This document shows, piece by piece, positions 19,005 through 27,752 of a stretch of 64,000 nt of DNA; positions within the stretch are counted from its first letter, which is position 1, and every line of letters begins with the position of its first letter. Position numbers and translations under genes: made by a program. Under the pieces are notes generated by a model. The model had not been told where the DNA came from. It searched no databases and saw only the letters and a program-made list of their open reading frames with translations. This DNA comes from Bacillota bacterium. Its GTDB lineage: Bacteria; Bacillota; Bacilli; Paenibacillales; NBRC-103111. The stretch lies in assembly GCA_023386955.1 (NCBI GenBank), contig JAEWIS010000041.1, positions 97,066 through 161,065 on the forward strand. The letters are read 5' to 3'.

Positions 19005-19565
19005 ATGGAATTTACCAAGACCAACCTTGAAGGTGTGCTGGTTGTTGAACCCCGGGTATTCGGAGATCATCGCGGCTGGTTTATGGAGACGTATAGCGAA
19101 GCGGCATTCTCCAAAAATGGATTAAATCTGGAGTTTGTACAGGATAACCATTCCTTCTCGGCAGCCAAAGGAACGTTAAGAGGTTTGCATTACCAGTTAA
19201 ACCCTAAAGCTCAAACGAAGCTGGTGCGTTGCACCAAGGGTGCCATTTATGATGTGGCTGTGGATATCCGCCGTGGAAGTCCAACGTTTGGCGCTTGGTT
19301 CGGAATAGAGCTCAGCGCAGAGAATAAGAAGCAATTGTTGATTCCGAAGGGGTTTGCCCATGGGTTTATGACCATCACTGAGGATGTTGAGGTTCAGTAT
19401 AAGGTGGATGAATTGTACGCTCCGGAATGTGATGGAGGCATCTTGTGGTCGGATCCCGATATCGGCATTGATTGGCCGCTCGATATTCAACCGGTTCTAT
19501 CTGCTAAGGATGAGAAGGCGCCGCGTCTTGCCGATGTGGAGCATAACTTTGTATATGGGGAATGA
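19005..19565 (+). CDS. rmlC: dTDP-4-dehydrorhamnose 3,5-epimerase
   Basis: A 186-residue cupin epimerase, third step of dTDP-rhamnose synthesis. It shows QDNHSFSAAKGTLRGLHYQ with the catalytic histidine, the GAIYDVAVDIRRGSPTFG segment, and IPKGFAHGF. Length and order are typical. The rmlD gene starts four bases after its stop. Confidence 0.96.
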   Translation: MEFTKTNLEGVLVVEPRVFGDHRGWFMETYSEAAFSKNGLNLEFVQDNHSFSAAKGTLRGLHYQLNPKAQTKLVRCTKGAIYDVAVDIRRGSPTFGAWFGIELSAENKKQLLIPKGFAHGFMTITEDVEVQYKVDELYAPECDGGILWSDPDIGIDWPLDIQPVLSAKDEKAPRLADVEHNFVYGE

Positions 19566-19569
19566 TGGA

Positions 19570-20421
19570 ATGAAGATACTGGTGACAGGTTATAACGGGC
19601 AGTTAGGCTTTGATGTGGTGAAATCAGGGTTATCACAGGGGATCGAGATGGTCGGTGTTGGCATAGATGATTTGGACATCACCGATGAGCAGGCCGTTCA
19701 AGCTACTGTTAACCGGGTCCGTCCTGATGCCATTGTCCATTGTGCAGCATATACGGCCGTGGATAAGGCGGAGGATGAGGTGGACCTGTGCCGACGGGTG
19801 AATGTGGACGGCACACGCTATTTGGCTGAAGCAGCTAAGACTATAAATGCCAAGATGATGTATATCAGTACGGACTATGTTTACGACGGTCAGGGATTGG
19901 AGCTCTACAAGGAGACTGACAGCCCAGCTCCCATCGGCCAGTATGGATTAACGAAGTATGAGGGCGAGTTGGCTCTTCAATCCATCTTGGAAAATTGGTT
20001 TATTATCCGTATCTCCTGGGTTTTCGGTATCAATGGCAATAATTTCATCAAAACCATGCTTAGACTGGCTAAATCCCGTTCTGAGCTTAATGTGGTTAGC
20101 GATCAGTACGGCTCCCCAACCTATACGGCAGATTTAGCTAAGCTTATTGTAGACATGATTCAAACGGAACAATATGGGATTTACCATGCGACTAACGAGG
20201 GAATTTGCAGCTGGGCGGAGTTTGCGGAGGAGATCTTCCGGCAAGCAGGGAAAGACATGAAGGTAAACCATATTTCCACGGAGGAATATCCTACCCGGGC
20301 GGTCCGGCCCAAAAACTCCCGGATGTCCAAGGATAAATTGGAGATTTGTGGCTTTCAGCGTTTGCCCCACTGGCAGGATGCATTAAAGCGATATCTGGAA
20401 GAGCTAAACGCGAAGGGATGA
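19570..20421 (+). CDS. rmlD: dTDP-4-dehydrorhamnose reductase
   Basis: Last step of dTDP-L-rhamnose synthesis. The start MKILVTGYNGQLGFDV at 19570 is the typical RmlD beginning; the open frame runs on upstream inside rmlC out of its frame and is not real there. Active-site STDYVYDG and YGLTKYEGE (YxxxK) are present. Length 283 is normal. The stop overlaps the rmlB start (ATGA). Confidence 0.95.
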   Translation: MKILVTGYNGQLGFDVVKSGLSQGIEMVGVGIDDLDITDEQAVQATVNRVRPDAIVHCAAYTAVDKAEDEVDLCRRVNVDGTRYLAEAAKTINAKMMYISTDYVYDGQGLELYKETDSPAPIGQYGLTKYEGELALQSILENWFIIRISWVFGINGNNFIKTMLRLAKSRSELNVVSDQYGSPTYTADLAKLIVDMIQTEQYGIYHATNEGICSWAEFAEEIFRQAGKDMKVNHISTEEYPTRAVRPKNSRMSKDKLEICGFQRLPHWQDALKRYLEELNAKG

Positions 20422-21419
20422 GCGGATTGACACGTAAAAAGGTACTGGTAACAGGTGGAGCGGGATTCATTGGCGGCAACTTCGTACAATATATGGTGAA
20501 TAAGTATCCGGATTATGATATTTATAACCTGGATCTCTTGACTTATGCCGGAGAATTGGCGAAGCACAAGTCAATAGAGGATAAGGATAACTACCATTTT
20601 ATTCAAGCAGATATTGCCGATATGGCTGCTATAAATAGGCTGTTCAGCGAAACCGGATTCGATTACGTAGTTCACTTTGCGGCGGAGAGCCATGTGGACC
20701 GCTCGATTACGGACCCGGGAGTATTCGTGCGTACGAATGTACTAGGTACACAAGTTCTCCTGGATGCAGCCAAAGCAGCAGGAATCACGAAGTTTCTGCA
20801 TGTTTCAACAGATGAGGTGTATGGAGAACTGGATTTCGATCCTGAGACGTTCTTCACGGAGGAAACACCTATACAGCCCAATAGCCCTTACAGCGCCAGC
20901 AAGGCCGCCTCTGACCTTCTGGTGAGGGCGTATCATGAGACATACGGCATGCCGGTGAACATTACCCGCTGCTCCAATAATTATGGGCCTTATCATTTCC
21001 CCGAAAAATTGATTCCGTTAACCATCTCCCGGGTTGTCAATGACCAGAAGGTTCCGGTATATGGGGACGGTAAAAATATCCGGGATTGGCTGCATGTCTG
21101 GGACCATTGCTCTGCGCTTGACCTGGTGCTGCACCAAGGTGTAAGCGGCCAGGTGTACAATGTAGGGGGACATAATGAGCGAACCAATCTGGACGTGGTC
21201 AAAACGATTATCCGGACGTTAGGGAAGAGCGAGGACCTCATTGAGTTTGTCACCGACCGGCTGGGCCACGATAAGCGGTATGCCATCGATCCCACCAAGC
21301 TGGAGGCCCTGGGCTGGAAGCCTCAATATTCCTTCGAAACGGGGATTGCCCAGACGATCCAGTGGTATCGAGAGAATGAGGACTGGTGGAGGCCGTTGTT
21401 GGACACAATTACGGAATAA
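20418..21419 (+). CDS. rmlB: dTDP-glucose 4,6-dehydratase
   Basis: Second step of dTDP-L-rhamnose synthesis. Motifs: VLVTGGAGFIGGNF, HFAAESHVDRSI, STDEVYGEL and YSASKAASD with the YxxxK pair, then NNYGPYHFPEKLIPL. The start at 20418 overlaps the rmlD stop by four bases; earlier in-frame ATGs lie inside rmlD. Length 333 is normal. It ends the precursor block shared by the two polysaccharide systems. Confidence 0.96.
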   Translation: MSGLTRKKVLVTGGAGFIGGNFVQYMVNKYPDYDIYNLDLLTYAGELAKHKSIEDKDNYHFIQADIADMAAINRLFSETGFDYVVHFAAESHVDRSITDPGVFVRTNVLGTQVLLDAAKAAGITKFLHVSTDEVYGELDFDPETFFTEETPIQPNSPYSASKAASDLLVRAYHETYGMPVNITRCSNNYGPYHFPEKLIPLTISRVVNDQKVPVYGDGKNIRDWLHVWDHCSALDLVLHQGVSGQVYNVGGHNERTNLDVVKTIIRTLGKSEDLIEFVTDRLGHDKRYAIDPTKLEALGWKPQYSFETGIAQTIQWYRENEDWWRPLLDTITE

Positions 21420-21442
21420 TACTTCTAGATGAGCAGGCCGCG

Positions 21443-21490
21443 GAGAGTCACACCGGTTCAGTAATACGGTGTTACTCTCTATTTTCATTC
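21443..21490 (+). terminator. Stem-loop terminator between convergent rmlB and LTA-synthase-like gene
   Basis: Arms at 21443-21455 and 21467-21479 (AGAGT-c-ACACCG against CGGTGT-t-ACTCT) pair with one mismatch over 13 positions, followed by a T-rich stretch on the plus strand. It can serve rmlB and perhaps the opposing gene. Confidence 0.6.
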
Positions 21491-23041
21491 TTTGGCTTGA
21501 TCTATCAACTGTAAATAATCGTCTTGTAATATGTGCAGATTATAGTAATTTGAGTTTTTTGCCAACTCTGCATCTACAAAGGAGAGACCAGCTTTTTCCA
21601 CTAAAGTTTTTGTGCCAGAAAATAAGTTCGTTCCTAATCCTAAATGCTCCCCTTCAATTTCTACACCAATGCTTGATAGTATCGTTGGAAACATATCCAA
21701 CTGTGTAAATTGCCTGTTTTTAGGGCGTTTAGGTTCATTTGAGGGGTTAATAAAGGTATTAAAGATGGTTCGGCTATATCCCTCATATATCCGTGACGTG
21801 AAAAATCCATTGGGCTGCATACTAAGGTGATCCCCTAATATAACTAAGGATGTAGAATCATAAAACTCCTGCTCCATAAACCAATTCACAAAATCCGAAA
21901 TCTGTTTAGAGGAATATGCATGTACATTTTCATATTGTGTGTCAAAATCACTCGAGGCATTTTTTTCTAAATAACCATCGGTGAAGTGTGTATTGGCTGT
22001 AAGCAGCGAAAAGCTAAATGGCTGATCTTTGTGCGCTAAAGAGGTTATTTCTTCCTTGGCCCAGGAAAATAAGAGACTATCGTCAAACCCCCACCATACT
22101 TGCTCATTTTCTTTTATTTTTCCTTCAGCAATGGCGGTTTTGACATCATAAATCTTAAAGTTTCCATGCTTGAGATAATAGTTTTTTCTTCCACCATATT
22201 CAAAGTCAGAACCAGCCATAAAAGCTTGATGATAACCTTCCTTTGCCAAAATATCTCCTAAAGTAAATGCACCAGCCATAAAGTTTGTTGAAGAGGTATA
22301 ATCGTTCCCGTTAATGGGAATCTTCAGTGGTAACCCTGAAGTGGTTGCTACCAGACCTGCAACAGTCCATCCGGTTCCACTTATTGGAAGAGCCCCTCCA
22401 ATTTTCTCTGAGTCTGAAAAATTAATATGCTTCTCCGCTATATCTTCTAATTCAGGCATTACCGGATAGCTCCATCCTCCCCCTTTATTCTGATCAAGCA
22501 TGGAATTTTCCAGAGATTCCACATATAAAATTATCAAATTCCTCTTTTTATCTGGAAAATGAAGAGCTACATTTTCACTTTTGGCAGAATGATCTTCTAT
22601 ATAATTGGAGTAATTTGATAGCCTATTGATATAATCTCCAATTTGAAGCGATTTATATGAAAAGGAAACGGAAAATAAAACAATTACAAATGCATAAACT
22701 GCTCTATACTTGTAAATAAAAGTACTTGAAAAAAGATGGATCCTTATTTTTTTATCTTTAATGTTCAATTCAATACTATTAACCGTATTTTTTGTGCGCA
22801 AAATCGGAAACAACCATAATAAAAAAAGAACTAATAAAGGTACAATGATTCTATATGCTGCTGCATAGAGCACACTGCTGGATGTGCCTTTTAACCCACT
22901 AACAACATAAAAAATCATTTCATCTATATTTTGATCCGGAAATTCTTTGCTAATATAGAATGAGGTAGCAAATATAAAAGTTGCAGTTAAGATCAGAAGA
23001 ACCGTTATACAGCTATGTACAAAGCTGCTACTTTTCTTCAT
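21485..23041 (-). CDS. LTA synthase/phosphoglycerol transferase family protein
   Basis: A 518-residue membrane enzyme of the alkaline-phosphatase/sulfatase superfamily, which transfers glycerol phosphate from a lipid donor to a glycan outside the cell. It has about three N-terminal transmembrane helices, then an outside catalytic domain with LIILYVESLENSML (metal-binding Glu), SGTGWTVAGLVATTSG (nucleophile region), AGSDFEYGG and LGDHLSMQ (metal-binding Asp and His). The start has GGAG seven bases upstream. It has fewer helices than LtaS and looks more like MdoB-type enzymes. The setting suggests decoration of a cell-surface glycan with glycerol phosphate (inference). Confidence 0.85.
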   Translation of the reverse strand: MKKSSSFVHSCITVLLILTATFIFATSFYISKEFPDQNIDEMIFYVVSGLKGTSSSVLYAAAYRIIVPLLVLFLLWLFPILRTKNTVNSIELNIKDKKIRIHLFSSTFIYKYRAVYAFVIVLFSVSFSYKSLQIGDYINRLSNYSNYIEDHSAKSENVALHFPDKKRNLIILYVESLENSMLDQNKGGGWSYPVMPELEDIAEKHINFSDSEKIGGALPISGTGWTVAGLVATTSGLPLKIPINGNDYTSSTNFMAGAFTLGDILAKEGYHQAFMAGSDFEYGGRKNYYLKHGNFKIYDVKTAIAEGKIKENEQVWWGFDDSLLFSWAKEEITSLAHKDQPFSFSLLTANTHFTDGYLEKNASSDFDTQYENVHAYSSKQISDFVNWFMEQEFYDSTSLVILGDHLSMQPNGFFTSRIYEGYSRTIFNTFINPSNEPKRPKNRQFTQLDMFPTILSSIGVEIEGEHLGLGTNLFSGTKTLVEKAGLSFVDAELAKNSNYYNLHILQDDYLQLIDQAKE

Positions 23042-23342
23042 CTCTTGGCTCCACTTTAAGCTTAATCTTTATATTTAATTCAATAAATCTATAAACTATG
23101 GTAAGAAGGAGTGAGACAAAAATTGCTAACCCGCTATATTTTAAAGTAAATAACATATCGAAGGATGGGATTTTTTTGAAATAAACTACTGCAGCATAAC
23201 AAATACAGTTTGTTAGCAAAACAAAGGTAGCCAACAAGGCACCTATTTCGAAATGGGAAAGAGCTCTGCCCTTTAATTTCGAATAAAATAATAAAGCAAC
23301 AACAGAAGGTAAAATCAGAGCCATAAATTCATTGAATTCCAT
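23028..23342 (-). CDS. Small membrane protein, unknown function
   Basis: A 104-residue protein with three predicted transmembrane helices (FMALILPSVVALLFY, LLATFVLLTNCICYAAVVYF, YSGLAIFVSLLLTIVYRF) and a charged tail. I do not recognise the family. An in-frame GTG at 23366 overlaps the AAGGAGG sequence, so the ATG at 23342 is preferred. Its end overlaps the start of the LTA-synthase-like gene by 14 bases, so the two are translationally coupled and probably act together. Confidence 0.7.
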   Translation of the reverse strand: MEFNEFMALILPSVVALLFYSKLKGRALSHFEIGALLATFVLLTNCICYAAVVYFKKIPSFDMLFTLKYSGLAIFVSLLLTIVYRFIELNIKIKLKVEPRDEEK

Positions 23343-23455
23343 AGAAATTGTATTTCCTCCTTGCACATTAATTATAAAATTTACACAAAGTTAATATTAA
23401 CATTTATATAGAAAAAAGAGAAATGGATATATTTTTATTATTAAATAAATATTGC

Positions 23456-23496
23456 CATAAAAAATAGCCTATTCGGAAGAGATTTCCCTAATAGGC
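23456..23496 (-). terminator. Rho-independent terminator after the ligase gene
   Basis: On the minus strand, GCCTATTAGG and CCGAATAGGC arms (23487-23496 and 23467-23476) form a stem with one mismatch, followed by TATTTTTT. It lies just after the stop of the minus-strand ligase gene. Confidence 0.75.
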
Positions 23497-23528
23497 CATT
23501 TGTTTTGTAAAATCTCTGAACATGAATA

Positions 23529-26024
23529 CTATTTTAATGTGGAATAAATTGTTTCAATTTGGACCTTCTCGTTTGGATATTTATCAACAAAAGAGTTGAA
23601 GATGCTTTGATCCAAAGTTCCAAGCTTCTTTGCAAGAGCGAAATACCACCAAATGGTTAACTTATACTGAGATAAATTGTCCTGTTCAATCTGAGAGTTT
23701 AATTCTGAAAGCTTCAATAAAGTTTCTTCACCAGCAGGTTGTAGCTGTAACCAAGCTTTTTCATATTCGCCATTAATCGTATAAATTTGTCCAACTGAAT
23801 AACGAATGATGGGGCTATGGTAAAAGGGTCTTCCTGACAGCTGTTCTTTTGGCAACGTAGCTATGTGATCTACACCTTTTTGAATCTTATCATAAATCTC
23901 TTGAAGGGCTGCCCATGCTTGGTCCATCTTCACATTATCGTTAGCTTGCTTCGCTTGATTCCACTGGGTGTTGTATATAGAAGCAGCACGCTCATAGAAG
24001 CTGAGCTCCCATGGATATTTTGTTAATGCTTCCTGCAACAGTTGAATGGAAGCTGCATAGTCTTGTTTAGTCACATAAAGGGAATATTGTCGTTCTAACA
24101 GCAGCCGGTTATTTGGTTCCTTCTTCCTTGCTTCTGTTAAGGTAGAGGCAGCTTGATCTAATAATCCTTGCTGTTGGTCCTTCGATTGGGAAGCCATCTG
24201 CATGAAGAAATCAGCTTGAAGTGCATAATAATCCGGTTTTGGATTTGCTTTAATCGCTGAATCCACTTGGGCCATAACTTCATTGAATGATTTGCCTTGC
24301 TTTGCATAGGCAATAGCTTTTTCAAAGGAGCTGTTAGCATTCATTCTGATGGCGGAGAAGATAAAGAATATTAATGCCAATACTCCAATTACTGCCGGAT
24401 AGATATATCTTTTGGAAGACAATAAGGAAAAGTAGGATATCCATTTTGGTTTTCCATCCATTGTGGAGGCTAATCCCCCTAAACAAAGGAACACCAAGCT
24501 TCCTAAAAACACATAACTAAGTTCAAAATCCAAAAAACTATGAATGAGGATAGACACTGATATCATATAAAAAAGCAAGTGTGTATTTTCAGTTTCCTCT
24601 ACTGATGAAAATGATTTTTTTATATATAAAGTATAGACGGTTACTAATAGTCCCATAAATACAACAAGTCCAAGGATACCAACCTCATTCAAATATTGCA
24701 GGAAGAAATTATGCGCTTGGCGGCTTGTGTAGGGGTTATTTTGATACTTTTCGTATAAAACGGCCCAACCACCGCCACCTGTACCGATGATGGGATAATC
24801 CTTAAAGAGCTTTATGGAGTCTTTATAGAAAGTGCCGCGTTCAAGTACACTATGCTGTTGGAAGTTAATGCTCTCCAAACGCGTTTCCAGATTGTTGGGC
24901 AGAAGGGATTTAATGGGGGTGGCCAACAATAAAACAGCTCCCAGTGCTCCAATAACAACCAATGCTGCAGGAAGAAGGAGTCTGCTACGCTTGCGGGAGG
25001 ATGAATTAGTCAACCTTTGGTCCAGCTTGCTGAATACATAAGTTTGCAGAAACCAAATGAGACCTCCTGCAATTAGCGAAACCCCCATGACCACGCCCCA
25101 ACCGCTCAAGCTGTCTCCATTAAACCAGCTTATTGTTTCAGCTGACTTTTTGTCAGGTGATACAGTAGTAAGCAATTGAGTAACGATTCGGGTAGATTTA
25201 TTAGTTATATAACCTGTAATTGGAAAGGATGCGACCACTCCGATCATAGCGTAGAGTGTGAACATTAATTGCTTTGTTATCTTCATCAGCGGAAGAATGG
25301 CCAAAAAAATAAACGGCATAACCACGATTCCACCGCGAGACAAAGTTAGCCAAAAGGAAAGAAGGATCGGCACAATCATGATACCATTGACAAAAATCAC
25401 ATACCACTTTCTGGAATGGGTGGTATAGTAAAGGCTGCATAACAAAACTGCCATAAGAAAGGCTGCATAAGCATTGGCATATTGGAATACTGAAGTTAAA
25501 CGCAGGCCTTGATCGAACATAACCGCATCTTGGGAATACATATTTCCCATTGCACAAGCTAAACCATACAGGGTTACCAAGTATCCTATTATTGTAATGG
25601 ATGCTTGCAATGTCTTGGCGCCAAATTGAAGGCGGGTTAAATAAGCACCTGCTAAAAACAATGTAATGTACATCATATGTATGTGCGTCATGTTTCTTGC
25701 GAGATCCGGCGATGCCGCGGCAATTGAGGATATCCAAAAGGTCAGTGGTATAAGCCATACATAGATGCTGAGTAAGTCACGATTATCCTCCAGCTTCCAC
25801 TTGAAGAAAAAATAAATAGCCAGCATAATCAATATAATGGATGCTAGCATAGTAGCGTTATTGATAGGTTTGTCGAAATTAATAGAATAACCATTAAAAA
25901 GAGCTGTGTGGAATCCAGAATAAAAAAGTGTAAATATGATAACTGACATTGTAATCCAAAAAAAGAAAGAGGGCTGATTACTAACTATAACTTTTGCAGA
26001 TTTACTTCTGTGATTTTGCTTCAT
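23529..26024 (-). CDS. O-antigen ligase family protein with TPR-like C-terminal region
   Basis: An 831-residue protein. The first 560 residues hold about 12 transmembrane helices and the Wzy_C/ligase loop, seen as LERGTFYKDSIKLFKDYPI, then GTGGGGWAVLYEKYQ and RQAHNFFLQYLNEVG. The last 250 residues are outside the membrane and contain TPR-like helical pairs (DSAIKANPKPDYYALQAD, LLERQYSLYVTKQDY, LQEALTKYPWELSFYERA). This two-part architecture occurs in enzymes that link finished glycans to proteins or lipids, such as WsfB reported for Paenibacillus alvei S-layer glycosylation. The ATG at 26024 has GGGAG upstream; a TTG lies 18 bases earlier. Confidence 0.88.
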   Translation of the reverse strand: MKQNHRSKSAKVIVSNQPSFFFWITMSVIIFTLFYSGFHTALFNGYSINFDKPINNATMLASIILIMLAIYFFFKWKLEDNRDLLSIYVWLIPLTFWISSIAAASPDLARNMTHIHMMYITLFLAGAYLTRLQFGAKTLQASITIIGYLVTLYGLACAMGNMYSQDAVMFDQGLRLTSVFQYANAYAAFLMAVLLCSLYYTTHSRKWYVIFVNGIMIVPILLSFWLTLSRGGIVVMPFIFLAILPLMKITKQLMFTLYAMIGVVASFPITGYITNKSTRIVTQLLTTVSPDKKSAETISWFNGDSLSGWGVVMGVSLIAGGLIWFLQTYVFSKLDQRLTNSSSRKRSRLLLPAALVVIGALGAVLLLATPIKSLLPNNLETRLESINFQQHSVLERGTFYKDSIKLFKDYPIIGTGGGGWAVLYEKYQNNPYTSRQAHNFFLQYLNEVGILGLVVFMGLLVTVYTLYIKKSFSSVEETENTHLLFYMISVSILIHSFLDFELSYVFLGSLVFLCLGGLASTMDGKPKWISYFSLLSSKRYIYPAVIGVLALIFFIFSAIRMNANSSFEKAIAYAKQGKSFNEVMAQVDSAIKANPKPDYYALQADFFMQMASQSKDQQQGLLDQAASTLTEARKKEPNNRLLLERQYSLYVTKQDYAASIQLLQEALTKYPWELSFYERAASIYNTQWNQAKQANDNVKMDQAWAALQEIYDKIQKGVDHIATLPKEQLSGRPFYHSPIIRYSVGQIYTINGEYEKAWLQLQPAGEETLLKLSELNSQIEQDNLSQYKLTIWWYFALAKKLGTLDQSIFNSFVDKYPNEKVQIETIYSTLK

Positions 26025-26130
26025 AACAAGTCTCCCACCCAAAATGTATGATTCTGATTGAATTAATTGATTTTTAATCCTAATATTTGTTATTCGACGT
26101 GGCAGTGAATTCTCCTTTTTTCGACCAATC

Positions 26131-26159
26131 TTGTTATTTTAGATAAAATAACCTATCAT
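26131..26159 (+). promoter_or_regulatory. Promoter with overlapping perfect palindrome in a divergent intergenic region
   Basis: Arms GTTATTTTA (26133-26141) and TAAAATAAC (26144-26152) form a perfect 9-bp inverted repeat separated by two bases. It overlaps a plausible promoter for the exporter genes: TTGTTA at 26131-26136 and TATCAT at 26154-26159 with 17 bases between them. The site lies between the divergent ligase and exporter operons and could be an operator for both. Confidence 0.5.
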
Positions 26160-26199
26160 TATTGAGTATATAACCATCGTTTAGAAAATGGAGAGATTT

Positions 26200-26973
26200 A
26201 TGGATATCGTTAAAGAAGTTTTTAAATATAGGGAATTGCTTTTTGAACTTGTGAAAAGAGATTTGAAAATTAAATACAGAAGATCAGCCTTAGGGATTGT
26301 TTGGAGTATACTGAATCCCCTTATTTTTATGTTCGCAACAACTTTGATTTTTTCGACAATGTTTAGAAATCAGATCGAAAATTTTCCGCTATATTTTTTA
26401 AGTGGACAAATCATCTACACTTTTTTTGCTGAATCCACCAGCTTGGCGCAAACTGGAATTATTTCCAATGGAGGATTAATAAAAAAAGTATACACTCCTA
26501 AATATATTTTTCCTATATCAAAAATATGTTTTTCATTTATTAACACATCACTTTCGCTAATTGCAGTAGTTATAATTGTACTCTTTTTAAATTATAGGCT
26601 TCCTTTAACTTCGGTTTTATTTTTCTTGCCGTTTTTGCTCGTATTCTTATTTTCAATAGGCATTGGTTTGTTTTTGTCAACGATCACTGTTTTTTACAGA
26701 GATGTTCTACATATTTATAGTGTTTTTTTAAGCTTGTTATCCTTTTTTTCAGCCACGTTTTATCCGATTGAAATTATTCCAGAATCTATTCGAACTTATA
26801 TAGAGTTTAATCCTATCTATATATATATTAATTATTTTAGAATATTAATACTGGATGGGCAACTTCCTGATCTGAAATTAAACTTACTAGCTATTTTTTA
26901 TTCCGTTTTCTCACTTTATTTAGGTTATAAAATTTTTAAAAAGAATGAAAACAAACTAGTCTTATTTATATAA
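26200..26973 (+). CDS. wzm: Polysaccharide ABC transporter, permease (Wzm/TagG type)
   Basis: A 257-residue membrane protein with six hydrophobic segments, of the ABC-2 polysaccharide exporter family. The conserved beginning RELLFELVKRDLKIKYRRSA and GIVWSILNPL are typical. It pairs with the ATPase encoded 11 bases downstream to move undecaprenyl-linked glycan across the membrane. An ATG at 26188 is in frame, but GGAGAG lies between it and 26200, which favours the second start. Confidence 0.92.
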   Translation: MDIVKEVFKYRELLFELVKRDLKIKYRRSALGIVWSILNPLIFMFATTLIFSTMFRNQIENFPLYFLSGQIIYTFFAESTSLAQTGIISNGGLIKKVYTPKYIFPISKICFSFINTSLSLIAVVIIVLFLNYRLPLTSVLFFLPFLLVFLFSIGIGLFLSTITVFYRDVLHIYSVFLSLLSFFSATFYPIEIIPESIRTYIEFNPIYIYINYFRILILDGQLPDLKLNLLAIFYSVFSLYLGYKIFKKNENKLVLFI

Positions 26974-26984
26974 GGATGAAAAAA

Positions 26985-27722
26985 ATGGACAATATTATAG
27001 TTAAATTATGTAACGTTTCAATAGAGTTCGACCTCTACAAAGAAAATGTAAATGGATTTAAAGAATACTTTATTAAAAAATTAAAAGGGCAAATAAAAAA
27101 CGAAAAATTTTTGGCTTTAAATAATATTTCGTTATCGCTAAAGAAGGGAGAAACGATTGGGATTTTAGGATTCAATGGAGCTGGTAAAAGCACTTTGCTG
27201 AAGATAATTTCCGGTATCTTAAAGCCAACTCAAGGCTACCTAGAAACAAGCGGTAAGATATCGCCTCTAATAGAATTAGGTGCAGGATTTGATGTGGAAT
27301 TAACGGCAAGAGAAAATATATATTTAAACGGGGCTATACTTGGATACTCCCGAAAATTTATTAATGAAAAATTTGATGAGATTGTTTCTTTTGCGGAGAT
27401 AGAAGAATTTTTAGATGTTCCATTAAAAAACTATTCTTCCGGAATGATTGCTCGGATAGGCTTCAGCATTGCTACTGTTGTAAAACCCGATATACTCATT
27501 CTTGATGAAATTTTATCTGTTGGGGATTATAAATTTCAAGAAAAGTGTTTGACAAGAATAAAATCCATGTTAACTGATGACACTACTGTTATCATGGTCT
27601 CACATTCTATTGAACAGATTAAAGATATATGCGATAGGGCTATTTTGTTAAACCGCGGCAATTTAATCGCAGACGGACAAGTGGATGAAATAGCGAATAT
27701 GTATTTGGAGATGAACTCATAA
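26985..27722 (+). CDS. wzt: Polysaccharide ABC transporter, ATP-binding protein (Wzt/TagH type)
   Basis: A 245-residue ATPase. Walker A is GFNGAGKSTLL, the Q-loop region reads ISPLIELGAGFD, the signature is YSSGMIARIGFS and Walker B is PDILILDEIL followed by the switch histidine in MVSHS. It ends soon after the nucleotide-binding domain, so it lacks the C-terminal glycan-recognition domain seen in Wzt proteins that bind methyl- or phospho-capped chains. AAGGA eight bases before 26985 sets the start; the ATG at 26976 is less likely. Confidence 0.92.
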   Translation: MDNIIVKLCNVSIEFDLYKENVNGFKEYFIKKLKGQIKNEKFLALNNISLSLKKGETIGILGFNGAGKSTLLKIISGILKPTQGYLETSGKISPLIELGAGFDVELTARENIYLNGAILGYSRKFINEKFDEIVSFAEIEEFLDVPLKNYSSGMIARIGFSIATVVKPDILILDEILSVGDYKFQEKCLTRIKSMLTDDTTVIMVSHSIEQIKDICDRAILLNRGNLIADGQVDEIANMYLEMNS

Positions 27723-27752
27723 TATTTCATTTTTTGGAGAGGTAGTTTATAA

